Source: CAXNKH01 sp049296795 (GTDB lineage Bacteria; Pseudomonadota; Gammaproteobacteria; Burkholderiales; Burkholderiaceae_C). Taken from it: DNA of 64,000 bases. The stretch covers positions 14,780-78,779 of the forward strand of contig JBAQTC010000006.1 of the NCBI GenBank assembly GCA_049296795.1, written 5' to 3'. Shown here one piece after another: positions 18,230-26,349 of this stretch (position 1 is the stretch's first letter; the number at the start of each line of letters is the position of its first letter). The notes under the pieces were generated by a model. That model was not told the DNA's origin and made no database searches. It saw only the letters and a program-made list of their open reading frames with translations. Made by a program: the position numbers and the translations under genes.

Positions 18230-19168
18230 ATGACTTTGCGAATTCTCCAAAACGGCCGCTTGCTGCCTTCGATTGAAACCACGCTGGCCCAAGATTTTGA
18301 TCTGCATCCTCTTTGGCAAGAGGCCGACCCCAAAGCTTACCTGGCTGCGCACGGCCATGAATTCGTCGGCCTGGTCACATCGGCCCGTTTTGGTGCCGAC
18401 ACCCAGTTGATCGAGTCTCTGCCCAATCTCAAAGTGATTTCCAGCTTCGGCGTTGGCTATGAAACCATTGATGTCGATGCCGCCAAAAAGCGCGGGATTC
18501 CGATTGGCTACACCCCGGATGTGCTCAACGACTGCGTGGCTGATCTGGCCTGGGGCGGCTTGATCGATGTGGCACGCGGCATGACAGCGTCTGATCGCTT
18601 TTTGCGCCGGGGCGACTGGCTCAAAGGTCAATTCCGCCTCACTACTCGGGTCAGCGGCAAGCGCCTGGGCGTACTGGGACTGGGCCGCATCGGGCGTGAC
18701 ATCGCCAAGCGCGGCCTGGGTTTTGACATGGAAGTGCGCTATCACAACCGCAAACCGGTAACCGACACAAGCTACGCTTACGTTGCCAATGCCATTGAGC
18801 TGGCGCGTTGGGCCGATTTTTTGGTGGTAGCCACGGCCGGCGGGCCACAAACTCGTCATCTGGTATCGGCTGAAGTGCTCGATGCCTTGGGCCCCCAGGG
18901 TTATTTGATCAATATTTCGCGCGGCAGCGTGATTGACGAACAGGCTTTGAGCACCGCCCTGGCTCAGCACCGAATCGCCGGCGCCGCACTCGACGTTTAC
19001 GAAAAAGAGCCGGTAGTTCCCGAGGCCTTGTTAGCCTTGGACAACGTGGTTTTGTTGCCCCATATTTCAAGTGCCACCCATGAAACCCGCCAAGCCATGG
19101 GCGACTTGACGGTGGCCAACCTGAAAAGCTTTTTCGAATCCGGCACCCTGCTCACACCGATTCCTTAG
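18230..19168 (+). CDS. D-isomer-specific 2-hydroxyacid dehydrogenase (glyoxylate/hydroxypyruvate reductase type)
   Basis: A 312-residue NAD(P)-dependent reductase. The Rossmann motif GVLGLGRIGRDIAKRG sits at about residues 144-159. Catalytic residues are Arg in NISRGSVIDE, Glu in YEKEPVVPE and His in LLPHISSATHETR. The ATG at 18230 begins the conserved fold; upstream in-frame sequence overlaps the RraA-like gene and was rejected. As third gene of the cluster it may reduce a two-carbon product such as glyoxylate or glycolaldehyde-derived acid, but this is inference. Confidence 0.9.
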   Translation: MTLRILQNGRLLPSIETTLAQDFDLHPLWQEADPKAYLAAHGHEFVGLVTSARFGADTQLIESLPNLKVISSFGVGYETIDVDAAKKRGIPIGYTPDVLNDCVADLAWGGLIDVARGMTASDRFLRRGDWLKGQFRLTTRVSGKRLGVLGLGRIGRDIAKRGLGFDMEVRYHNRKPVTDTSYAYVANAIELARWADFLVVATAGGPQTRHLVSAEVLDALGPQGYLINISRGSVIDEQALSTALAQHRIAGAALDVYEKEPVVPEALLALDNVVLLPHISSATHETRQAMGDLTVANLKSFFESGTLLTPIP

Positions 19169-19182
19169 GCCGCTTTCTGAGC

Positions 19183-20031
19183 CTAGCCCGGACCGCTGCG
19201 CCGAGCCCGCTCGTACAACGGCAGCACTTTGGGTAGGTTTTTTTCGATGTCGGAGATGCGGGTGTTGCTGGAGGGATGGGTTGACAGCCACTGTGGTGGC
19301 GCACCTTTGCTGGCGGCTCCCATTTTTTGCCATAGCGTGACGCCGGCTCTCGGGTCGTAACCGGCCCGGGCTGCCAGCTCCATTCCCACCAGGTCGGCCT
19401 CGGATTCATCTTCTCGCCCAAACTCTAGCGTCAACAAATTGGCACCACCGCGAGCGATGCCGTCGGTCAGGCGCGGGTCGATGCCGAATACGCTGGCAGC
19501 AATGGCGCCCCCTATTCGTGCCGCACCCTGCGTCACGGCCGACTTGCCCATGCGCTCCCTGGCGTGTTCGCGCAAGGCGTGGGCAATTTCATGGCCCATG
19601 ACGGTCGCTACCTCGTCGTCGTTGAGTTCCAGTTTCTCCAGAATCCCGGTGTAGAAAACAATCTTGCCGCCAGGCATACAAAAAGCATTGATTTGGCTGG
19701 AGCCAATCAAGTTGACTTCCCATTTCCAGTCACGGGCCCGCGGATTCCAGTCCAGCGCAAAAGGAATGATTTTTTGTGCGATAGCGCGCAGTCGCTGCAC
19801 CTGGGGATGGTCTTTTGGCCCTAGAGCGCGCTTGCTATGCGCTTGCTCCAGCAGTTGCAAATACTGTTGTTGCGCCGATTGCTCGACCTGCTCGGCCGGC
19901 ACCAGTTTGCTGAAAGCAGAGTTTTTCCCGACCTCCACCCCATCGCGTGCCATGGCCTGCGTCCCAAGCAACAGCCAAGCGCACAACAACCCGACCCAAG
20001 TTTTCAAATTTTCAGTTGTTGTCATCTTCAT
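19183..20031 (-). CDS. M48-family periplasmic zinc metalloprotease
   Basis: A 282-residue exported protease of the BepA/LoiP group, which degrades or repairs misfolded outer-membrane proteins. A signal peptide ends TQAMA (about residue 28). The zinc motif HEIAH lies at 147-151 and the third-ligand motif ESEAD at 209-213. No lipobox cysteine or TPR tail is present, so it resembles the short peptidase-only members. It converges with the 2-hydroxyacid dehydrogenase and is divergent from the AmpG-like permease. Confidence 0.9.
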   Translation of the reverse strand: MKMTTTENLKTWVGLLCAWLLLGTQAMARDGVEVGKNSAFSKLVPAEQVEQSAQQQYLQLLEQAHSKRALGPKDHPQVQRLRAIAQKIIPFALDWNPRARDWKWEVNLIGSSQINAFCMPGGKIVFYTGILEKLELNDDEVATVMGHEIAHALREHARERMGKSAVTQGAARIGGAIAASVFGIDPRLTDGIARGGANLLTLEFGREDESEADLVGMELAARAGYDPRAGVTLWQKMGAASKGAPPQWLSTHPSSNTRISDIEKNLPKVLPLYERARRSGPG

Positions 20032-20111
20032 TTACATCCCTTGACGCCAGCGCAAATTTCCGCACAAATCGCAAGCTGTCCCGCAGAGCTTGCTAACTTG
20101 TATTATTCCGC

Positions 20112-21452
20112 ATGCCTCAAAGTGCCATCGACAGCCAGGAAATCAAGCCCTCGTGGGCCGCCACGCTCAGGGTTTACCTAGAACCCCCCACATTGCGCAT
20201 GCTGCTGCTGGGCTTTTCGGCCGGCCTGCCCTTGCTTCTGGTGCTGGGCACGCTGAGTTTCTGGCTGCGCGAAGCCGGCATTGACCGCAGCACCATTGGT
20301 TACTTGAGCTGGGTCGGACTGGCTTACGCTTTCAAATGGGTCTGGGCCCCGCTGGTTGATCGACTGCCGATTCCCCTGTTAACCCGGCTGCTCGGACGCA
20401 GGCGCAGCTGGCTGCTGTTGGCCCAACTGTCTGTCATGGCCGGTCTGGTCGGGATGGCTTTCAATGACCCGCAATTGGCCTTGCAACCGGTGGTCTGGTG
20501 TGCGCTGGCCGTAGCCTTCGGATCAGCCACTCAAGACGTTGCTTTAGATGCCTACCGTATCGAGTCGGCCGGCAGTGAGCGGCAAGCGGCGCTCGCTGCC
20601 GCTTACCAAACGGGTTACCGACTGGCCATGATCTGGGCCGGTGCCGGGGTGCTGTGGTTGGCTGCTCGCGCCGAGATTGCTGCGGCCCTAGGCAGTTACC
20701 AGGCGCAGGCCTGGCAAAGCGCTTATCTGGTGATGGCCGCTTCCATGTTGCTCGGCGTTCTAACCGTGCTGCTCGCGCCGGAACCCGTCCGGGTCGAATT
20801 GCCACCGGCCAAAAATCTCAAGCAATGGTTGCAAAGCGCGCTAATCGCCCCTTTTGCCGACTTCATCCGGCGCTACCAATGGCAAGCCGTGCTGATTTTG
20901 TCCCTGATCGCGGTTTATCGGATCAGCGATGTGGTGATGGGCATCATGGCCAACCCGTTTTACGTGGACATGGGTTACAGCAAGGACGAGGTGGCGGCGG
21001 TCACCAAGGTGTACGGCATCATCATGACCCTGCTCGGCGCTTTCATCGGTGGCATTTTGTCGCTGCGTTTGGGCGTGATGCGAGTGCTGATGCTGGGCGC
21101 CGTGCTCAGTGCGGCCAGCAATCTGCTGTTTGCCTGGCTGGCATCGATCGGCCATGACGTGGGCGCTTTGATTTTTGTGATTTCGGCCGACAACCTCTCC
21201 AGCGGTATCGCCTCAGCTGCCTTCATTGCTTATTTGTCGAGCTTGACCAACGTCAATTACTCGGCCACCCAGTACGCGCTGTTCAGCTCGATGATGTTGT
21301 TAGCCCCCAAATGGCTGGCCGGGTTTTCCGGTCAGTACGTTGACCACTTCGGTTACAGCAATTTCTTCACCACGACCGCCTGGCTTGGTGTTCCGGTGCT
21401 GTTGCTGGTCTGGCTGGCGTCGCGCCTGACTTCGCCCCCAACACCGACATGA
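20112..21452 (+). CDS. AmpG-family muropeptide permease (MFS)
   Basis: A 446-residue inner-membrane transporter with about 12 predicted membrane segments. AmpG imports anhydro-muropeptides for cell-wall recycling. Family signatures are LLLGFSAGLPLLLV, GLAYAFKWVWAPLVD and GSATQDVALDAYRIE, the last being highly typical of AmpG. The stop overlaps the start of the following nitronate monooxygenase gene as ATGA. Classed as AmpG-like because several paralogues are common in this order. Confidence 0.9.
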   Translation: MPQSAIDSQEIKPSWAATLRVYLEPPTLRMLLLGFSAGLPLLLVLGTLSFWLREAGIDRSTIGYLSWVGLAYAFKWVWAPLVDRLPIPLLTRLLGRRRSWLLLAQLSVMAGLVGMAFNDPQLALQPVVWCALAVAFGSATQDVALDAYRIESAGSERQAALAAAYQTGYRLAMIWAGAGVLWLAARAEIAAALGSYQAQAWQSAYLVMAASMLLGVLTVLLAPEPVRVELPPAKNLKQWLQSALIAPFADFIRRYQWQAVLILSLIAVYRISDVVMGIMANPFYVDMGYSKDEVAAVTKVYGIIMTLLGAFIGGILSLRLGVMRVLMLGAVLSAASNLLFAWLASIGHDVGALIFVISADNLSSGIASAAFIAYLSSLTNVNYSATQYALFSSMMLLAPKWLAGFSGQYVDHFGYSNFFTTTAWLGVPVLLLVWLASRLTSPPTPT

Positions 21453-22444
21453 AAACCCGACTCACCGAATTGTTCGGCCTCAGCACGCCGATAGCTCTGG
21501 CGCCTATGGCCATGGCATCGGGCGGCGCACTGACAGCAGCTTGCGCCAAAGCCGGCGCTTTGGCCCTGCTCGGTGGCGGTTATGCCGATCTGGCTTGGAC
21601 CCAGCGTGAATACCGCCTGGCCTGCCAACTGGCGAGCAACCCCGAACAACAGTCACGCATCGGCTGCGGTTTTATCAGCTGGAAACTGGCCGAAGACGCT
21701 TCGGCGCTGGACTGGGTGCTGGATCAAGCCCGCCCGCCAAGCGCCATGATGCTCTCATTTGGCGACCCCAGACCTTTCGCCCAGCGCATCGCAGCAACCG
21801 GGGCCAAGCTAATTTGCCAGATTCAACGCCTAGACCAATTACCGCTTGCGATAGAGGCGGGCGCTCACATCATCGTGGCGCAAGGGTCTGAGGCAGGCGG
21901 TCACGGCATGAATGCTTTGAACGGTCGTTCCAGCTTGACCCTGGTGCCCGAAATCGCTGATTGGCTGGCCACGCATTCGCCGCACACGCTGCTGTTGGCA
22001 GCCGGCGGGGTCGCCGATGGTCGCGGCTTGGCTGCTGTGTTGCTCTTGGGCGCTGACGGCGCGCTGGTCGGAACCCGCTTGTGGGCCAGCCAGGAAAGCC
22101 TGGGTTTACAAGGCGCCAAGGAACTGGCCGTGGCCAGCAGCGGTGACGGCACCGTGCGCAGTCGGGTCTTTGACATCCTGCGGCAAAAAAATTGGCCCCA
22201 ACCCTACGACTTTCGAACCCTGCGCAATGCTTTACATAGGCAATGGGAGGAGCGCATTGCCGAATTGGAAGCCGATCCAACGGCAGCCCGGGCCGACTAC
22301 GAAGAGGGCGCGCGGCTGCTCGATTTTTCCCGCCTGCACACCACGGTCGGCGAAGCGGTTGGCCTGGTACACAACATTCCAACAGCGGCCGAGCTAATTG
22401 AGCGCATGAACCGCGAGCTAGACCAACTGCTCAATCGCAGTTAA
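21449..22444 (+). CDS. Nitronate monooxygenase (2-nitropropane dioxygenase family)
   Basis: A 331-residue FMN-dependent enzyme that oxidises propionate-3-nitronate or alkyl nitronates. It shows the early SxPIALAPMAMASGG block, the conserved catalytic-region motif AQGSEAGGHG (His near residue 150) and the FMN phosphate loop AAGGVADGRGLAAVLLLGADG. Its start overlaps the AmpG-like gene by four bases. Its TAA stop lies in the TTAA at the left end of a palindromic element. Confidence 0.92.
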   Translation: MKTRLTELFGLSTPIALAPMAMASGGALTAACAKAGALALLGGGYADLAWTQREYRLACQLASNPEQQSRIGCGFISWKLAEDASALDWVLDQARPPSAMMLSFGDPRPFAQRIAATGAKLICQIQRLDQLPLAIEAGAHIIVAQGSEAGGHGMNALNGRSSLTLVPEIADWLATHSPHTLLLAAGGVADGRGLAAVLLLGADGALVGTRLWASQESLGLQGAKELAVASSGDGTVRSRVFDILRQKNWPQPYDFRTLRNALHRQWEERIAELEADPTAARADYEEGARLLDFSRLHTTVGEAVGLVHNIPTAAELIERMNRELDQLLNRS

Positions 22445-22618
22445 ACCGAGATTGTCCATTGGGACGCGTAGGCATGGCGAGGCAAGTTGCGAGTCAGTTT
22501 GGTGTGTCGTGAGGAGTCCATAGTCCCACTATGGACGACGAGGGATCCGCCAAAATGGCCGCAAATCGTCCGCCAGGCCTCGCGTAGGGCCAAAGGCCCG
22601 CCTAATGGACTATCTCGG
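22445..22618. mobile_element. MITE-like fold-back element with TTAA flanks
   Basis: A 174-base non-coding insert whose ends are inverted repeats: ACCGAGATTGTCCATTGGG at the left and, on the other strand from the right, CCGAGATAGTCCATTAGG, with one indel and two mismatches. Both sides are flanked by TTAA (22441-22444 and 22619-22622), as expected for a TTAA target duplication. Inside are a second inverted pair GCGAGGC/GCCTCGC (22477-22483, 22577-22583) and a central perfect hairpin GTCCATAGT-ccc-ACTATGGAC (22516-22536). It has no coding capacity I trust. The two TTAA copies provide the stop codons of both neighbouring genes. Confidence 0.7.
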
Positions 22619-23653
22619 TTAAAGCAGTTCACGCACCCGCTGCGCTTGGATGTCGTTAAGACACCGGGTATGACCCAGCGGACACACACGCTGAAAACAA
22701 GGTGAACAGACGAGCGGAGGCAGGTAGGTCGGATCATTTTTGAGCCACAGCACCTTGGCCTTGTCATTGAGTGGCGGCGTGTGCAGGGGGCTGGAAGAAC
22801 CAAAGATAGCAACTTGTGGCACGCCAAAAGCTGCCGCCACATGCATCAGACCCGAGTCGTTGCTGACCACGCGGTGCGCCCCTGCGATCACGGCCAAGGC
22901 CTGATTCAATGTGGTCTTGCCCGCCAGATTCAGGCAGTGGCCCGCTAGCTTGGCATTGACGGGATCCGCGATTTCTTCGCATAAAGCGGCCTCTTTGGCC
23001 GAACCGAGCAAGACCACCGGATGCGGCATCTGTTGTGCCAACTCGGCAAAGTGGGCCGCCGGCCAGCGCTTGGCCGGACCGAACTCGGCACCGCTTGAGA
23101 ACACCAGATAGTTGCCGCGTTGCAAACCCAGCTGCGCCAGCACTTCGTCGACCAGTCCTGCGTCGAGTTGCAGCCGGGGTCTATCCTGCGCCACATCCGC
23201 CTCGCCACTGAGCGCCGAATAAAACGCCACCATCGGCGGGTGTTTGTCCTTGGCCGGGTTTTTGAGTCGATGCGTGAGCAGGCCAAAGCGGGCTTCTCCC
23301 ACATAACCGACCCGCTTTGGAATACCGGCCAGAAAAGGCAACAAGGAACTTTTGAGTGAATTGGGCAACACATAAGCTGTGTCAAAGCGACCTGCCATCT
23401 GCTTTGCCAAGCTGCGCCTCGCCTTGAGTTGCAAACCGCCGTGGGCAAACGGAAGCTCGATCACTTCGCAGACCTGCGCCATGGCGCGGTATACCGGCGC
23501 CACCCAGGGCAAGGCCCCGACCGTCAGCCGCTCGCCGCGCGCATGAAGGCGCCGCAACAGCGGCTCGGTCATCACCGCATCGCCAATCCACTGCGGCGCA
23601 ATCACCAAAGAATTAATCGGGGTCAGATTCCAATTAATTCTTGAATTCATCAT
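22619..23653 (-). CDS. waaF: Lipopolysaccharide heptosyltransferase II
   Basis: A 344-residue GT9 enzyme adding the second heptose to the LPS inner core from ADP-heptose. Family motifs are VIAPQWIGDAVMTEPLL at the N terminus, FSSGAEFGPAKRWPAAHFAEL, VSNDSGLMHVAAAFG (sugar-nucleotide site) and the terminal CPLGHTRCLNDI. Homologues begin near SLVIAP. Here the first 13 or so codons (MMNSRINWNLTP) derive from a palindromic repeat covering the gene start, and no clear ribosome site precedes the ATG. The stop lies in a TTAA at the end of a MITE-like insert. Confidence 0.93.
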   Translation of the reverse strand: MMNSRINWNLTPINSLVIAPQWIGDAVMTEPLLRRLHARGERLTVGALPWVAPVYRAMAQVCEVIELPFAHGGLQLKARRSLAKQMAGRFDTAYVLPNSLKSSLLPFLAGIPKRVGYVGEARFGLLTHRLKNPAKDKHPPMVAFYSALSGEADVAQDRPRLQLDAGLVDEVLAQLGLQRGNYLVFSSGAEFGPAKRWPAAHFAELAQQMPHPVVLLGSAKEAALCEEIADPVNAKLAGHCLNLAGKTTLNQALAVIAGAHRVVSNDSGLMHVAAAFGVPQVAIFGSSSPLHTPPLNDKAKVLWLKNDPTYLPPLVCSPCFQRVCPLGHTRCLNDIQAQRVRELL

Positions 23654-23683
23654 GCTGGGAAAATTAATTGGAATCTGACCCCG
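23618..23683. repeat. REP-like perfect inverted repeat over the waaF start
   Basis: Two 22-base arms, CGGGGTCAGATTCCAATT... (23618-23639) and its exact complement ...AATTGGAATCTGACCCCG (23662-23683), surround a 22-base loop that contains the waaF ATG codons. The right arm begins 6 bases beyond the zinc-finger gene stop. The GGGGTCAGATTCC/GGAATCTGACCCC core resembles repeats associated with REP/RAYT (Y1-type) transposases in proteobacteria. No transposase is nearby. The hairpin could act as a terminator or translation brake between the genes. Confidence 0.85.
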
Positions 23684-23689
23684 GTTATT

Positions 23690-23887
23690 TCAGTGGCCGC
23701 CGCCGAAATGCTCGCCATCTTTGAGCTGGTATACCGTCCCGCAATAAGGGCATTTCGCTTCGCCACTGTAGCCCACATCCAAATAGACTTTGGGGTGGTT
23801 ATTCCAGAGCTTCATATCGGCTTGCGGGCTGGGACAGAACACGCCGCCTTGGGCGTTCAGGTCTTTGGCCAGGAGTTGGATCACCAT
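23690..23887 (-). CDS. Zinc-finger (zf-CHCC type) small protein
   Basis: A 65-residue protein with a C-terminal zinc-binding motif FCPSP...HPKVYLDV...AKCPYCGTVY, the CHCC arrangement also found in the NDUFS6 subunit of complex I. Role in bacteria unknown. It starts 2 bases after the ilvE stop on the same strand, so the two are surely co-transcribed. This ilvE/zinc-finger/waaF order is familiar in Burkholderiales. Confidence 0.9.
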   Translation of the reverse strand: MVIQLLAKDLNAQGGVFCPSPQADMKLWNNHPKVYLDVGYSGEAKCPYCGTVYQLKDGEHFGGGH

Positions 23888-23889
23888 GA

Positions 23890-24828
23890 TTAAACCTTGC
23901 TGAGCCAGTGGGCGTACTTCGGGTTGCGCCCGTTGACTATGTCGAAAAATGCAGCTTGGATTTTTTCAGTCAAAGGCCCGCGTGAGCCGGCGCCAATTTC
24001 GATCCGGTCGAGTTCACGAATCGGCGTGACTTCGGCTGCGGTTCCCGTGAAAAAAGCCTCATCGGCAATATAGACTTCATCGCGAGTGATGCGCTTTTGC
24101 ACCACTTCCAAGCCCAGATCTTTGGCAATATGAAACACCGTGTTGCGGGTGATGCCGTTGAGTGCACCAGCTGACAAGTCAGGGGTGTAGACCACACCGT
24201 TCTTGATGATGAAAATGTTTTCGCCTGCGCCTTCGCTGACAAAGCCGGAGGCATCAAGCAGCAGGGCTTCGTCATAGCCATCGTCGAGCGCTTCCATATT
24301 CGCCAGAATCGAGTTGCTGTAATTGCTGACCGCTTTGGCTTGGGTCATGGTGATGTTGACGTGGTGCCGGGTGTAGCTTGAGGTCTTGATCCGGATACCG
24401 CGCTTCATCCCTTCTTCGCCCAGGTAAGCGCCCCACGACCAAGCCGCCACCATCATGTGAATGGTGTTGCCCCGGGGGCTGACACCGAGTTTTTGTGAAC
24501 CAATCCAGGTCAGGGGACGGATGTAGCAAGACTCCAACTGGTTCTCACGCACGACCGCTTTTTGCGCTTCGCTGACCTGTTCTTTGCTGAACGGAATTGC
24601 CATGCGAAGAATTTTGGCGCTGTTGAACAAGCGCTCGGTGTGCTCTTCCAACCTAAAAATCGCGGTTCCCTGTTCTGTTTTGTAGGCCCGAACGCCCTCG
24701 AAAGCACCACAACCGTAATGCAGGGTGTGGGTCAGCACGTGAATTTTGGCGTCGCGCCAATCCACCATCTGGCCATCCATCCAGATTTTTCCATCACGGT
24801 CAGCCATTGAAGGGGGCAGGGTGCTCAT
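23890..24828 (-). CDS. ilvE: Branched-chain amino acid aminotransferase
   Basis: A 312-residue fold-type IV PLP enzyme for the last step of Leu, Ile and Val synthesis. Seen are DAKIHVLTHTLHYGCGAFEG, the probable PLP lysine in TQAKAVSNYSNS (about residue 165) and the signature DASGFVSEGAGENIF. The remaining conserved block GALNGITRNTVFHIA is intact. It heads the ilvE/zinc-finger/waaF run on the minus strand. The start ATG 24828 matches the usual N terminus. Confidence 0.97.
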   Translation of the reverse strand: MSTLPPSMADRDGKIWMDGQMVDWRDAKIHVLTHTLHYGCGAFEGVRAYKTEQGTAIFRLEEHTERLFNSAKILRMAIPFSKEQVSEAQKAVVRENQLESCYIRPLTWIGSQKLGVSPRGNTIHMMVAAWSWGAYLGEEGMKRGIRIKTSSYTRHHVNITMTQAKAVSNYSNSILANMEALDDGYDEALLLDASGFVSEGAGENIFIIKNGVVYTPDLSAGALNGITRNTVFHIAKDLGLEVVQKRITRDEVYIADEAFFTGTAAEVTPIRELDRIEIGAGSRGPLTEKIQAAFFDIVNGRNPKYAHWLSKV

Positions 24829-24873
24829 AAGTCAGTTTCCTAAGAGGGGCGGGGTCGGGTCAAAGCAGCGATT

Positions 24874-25308
24874 TTACGGTGCCGGGCTAGTCGGTGGCGT
24901 CGCGCTCGCGTCATCGCTTGGCAGCGGGCGCTCCAAAACCCACTTCACCAGCTTGCCGTGCAGGAACTCGCAAGTCACATGGGAGGCTGAGCCATCGGTC
25001 CAGCGGAACAATTCAGGCTGCTCATTGGGCGGCGATTGCAACTGGCCCAGGGCACGGGTCATGGCCAAGACATGCAAGAGATTGACCCCAGGTTTGAGCT
25101 TGGCGTTGAGCATGACAGCGCTTGCTACATAGCCAATCGGATGGTTGGTGGCGCGCTTGAGCACCTGAACCAAGCGGTTGTAGTGCAGTAACAACCACAT
25201 CACCAACGCACCCACAGTCAAAGCCACACCGGCCCAGCCATAAGCCTCGTAAGACACCACCACACCAAGAACAGCGCCCAGCGGAACAAGTATTTTTTGA
25301 AATTGCAT
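24874..25308 (-). CDS. Conserved membrane protein of unknown function
   Basis: A 144-residue protein I cannot place. Two hydrophobic segments at about residues 5-21 and 24-42 precede a hydrophilic part with LQSPPNEQPELFRWTDGSA and a Pro/Ala/Asp-rich tail. It lies 45 bases upstream of ilvE on the same strand and may belong to that operon. Codon usage looks like its neighbours. Confidence 0.65.
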   Translation of the reverse strand: MQFQKILVPLGAVLGVVVSYEAYGWAGVALTVGALVMWLLLHYNRLVQVLKRATNHPIGYVASAVMLNAKLKPGVNLLHVLAMTRALGQLQSPPNEQPELFRWTDGSASHVTCEFLHGKLVKWVLERPLPSDDASATPPTSPAP

Positions 25309-25431
25309 GGGCTGATTTTCTCAGACTTGGAAACTGGTTCAGATCGAACTTGTTGTTACGAGCTTCCAAGACTAAGGTTGCTTGCTGCTTTTGCCGAATC
25401 TGCAGCACATTCTTTTCCCCAAGGAGTTGCA

Positions 25432-26052
25432 ATGAAAAAGTTAACTTACCAGCTCATACGTGTCGCCCTGTTATTCAGTTTGGTCGGCAGCGTCTTGGCA
25501 ACGGACACCACAACGCCCAAAGCCCAGCTAGACGCCGCCAACCAAGCGGCTATGACACGCTACGAAAAAGACAAATCCCTGTGCAATGACGAAACCTCGT
25601 CCAGCGCGCGTCTTCAATGCCGCCGCGATGCCAAGGATGAATATGACAAAGCCTTGCTCACTGCGAAAACAAAAATGACGGCAACGACCCAGGCGCCCGA
25701 AGTCAAACCCGTTACCAGCTGCGCCGAATGCGCCAAAGTGATCGCTGTCAGCATGACGGAAAAAGCCGGTGAGGGCGGTACAGTCGGTTTGGTGGCCGGC
25801 GGCCTGGCCGGCGCTTTGTTGGGACGCCAAGTCGGCGGCGGAACGGGACGGGACCTGGCCACGATTGCCGGCGCTGCCGGCGGCGCTTATGCCGGCAAAC
25901 AAATCGAAGGGAAAGTGAAAAGCCAAAAAATCTGGGCTGTCAGCGTGCAATATGCCAGTGGGCACAGGGGCAATTTCGAGTTCGATCACGACCCGGGACT
26001 GATGGTCGGCGATTCAGTCAAAAACTCCGGCAACACCATCATTCGCAACTAG
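25432..26052 (+). CDS. Exported glycine-zipper 2TM-domain protein
   Basis: A 206-residue protein with a signal peptide (about residues 1-23, ending SVLA). A charged region follows, then a paired cysteine motif SCAECAKVIAVSM (about 98-110) and a glycine zipper GGLAGALLGRQVGGGTGRD with AGAAGGAYAGKQIEGK. The C-terminal part is small and beta-like. Glycine zippers of this type are common in SlyB-like envelope proteins. The start follows AAGGAG by 5 bases. A second protein with the same CAxC-VIAV-zipper plan is encoded at 45349-46020. Confidence 0.82.
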   Translation: MKKLTYQLIRVALLFSLVGSVLATDTTTPKAQLDAANQAAMTRYEKDKSLCNDETSSSARLQCRRDAKDEYDKALLTAKTKMTATTQAPEVKPVTSCAECAKVIAVSMTEKAGEGGTVGLVAGGLAGALLGRQVGGGTGRDLATIAGAAGGAYAGKQIEGKVKSQKIWAVSVQYASGHRGNFEFDHDPGLMVGDSVKNSGNTIIRN

Positions 26053-26131
26053 GGTTCAGACCGGCGCAAGAACTGGCCTAGCGCCACTGTGGCTTAATCG
26101 CAGCTTCCATTTATTTCCTTCGGAGCTTTTC

Positions 26132-26296
26132 ATGGCCAAAATTATTCGTACCGAGAGTGACCGTTGCGCTCCCAAACCTGTTCCGCTGCCTGGCTACTGC
26201 CTGCCCGTCAACCGCGGTCAAAAGAGCAGCCAAGAACGTGGCACGGCAACCCGCAGCAAGAAAAACCCAGGCAAACGCCCGCACAAAGGCGGCTAA
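26132..26296 (+). CDS. Small basic protein, 54 residues, unknown
   Basis: A short frame MAKIIRTESDRCAPKPVPLP...KKNPGKRPHKGG with two cysteines and a strongly basic tail. CGGAG stands six bases before the ATG. It lies between the glycine-zipper gene and the convergent radA. I do not recognise a family. The good ribosome site and biased composition support it, but it may be a chance frame. Confidence 0.45.
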   Translation: MAKIIRTESDRCAPKPVPLPGYCLPVNRGQKSSQERGTATRSKKNPGKRPHKGG

Positions 26297-26349
26297 AAAA
26301 ACGTCCCTGTCGGGCGGATGGCAACGCAGGCCTACCCGCCGCAGTGATT

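Noticed and set aside
18212..18970. 252-residue minus-strand frame opposite the 2-hydroxyacid dehydrogenase
   Set aside because: Antisense shadow; the plus-strand gene has intact catalytic residues.
22441..22842. Minus-strand frame spanning the fold-back element and the end of waaF
   Set aside because: It overlaps waaF in another frame and otherwise lies in non-coding inverted repeats.
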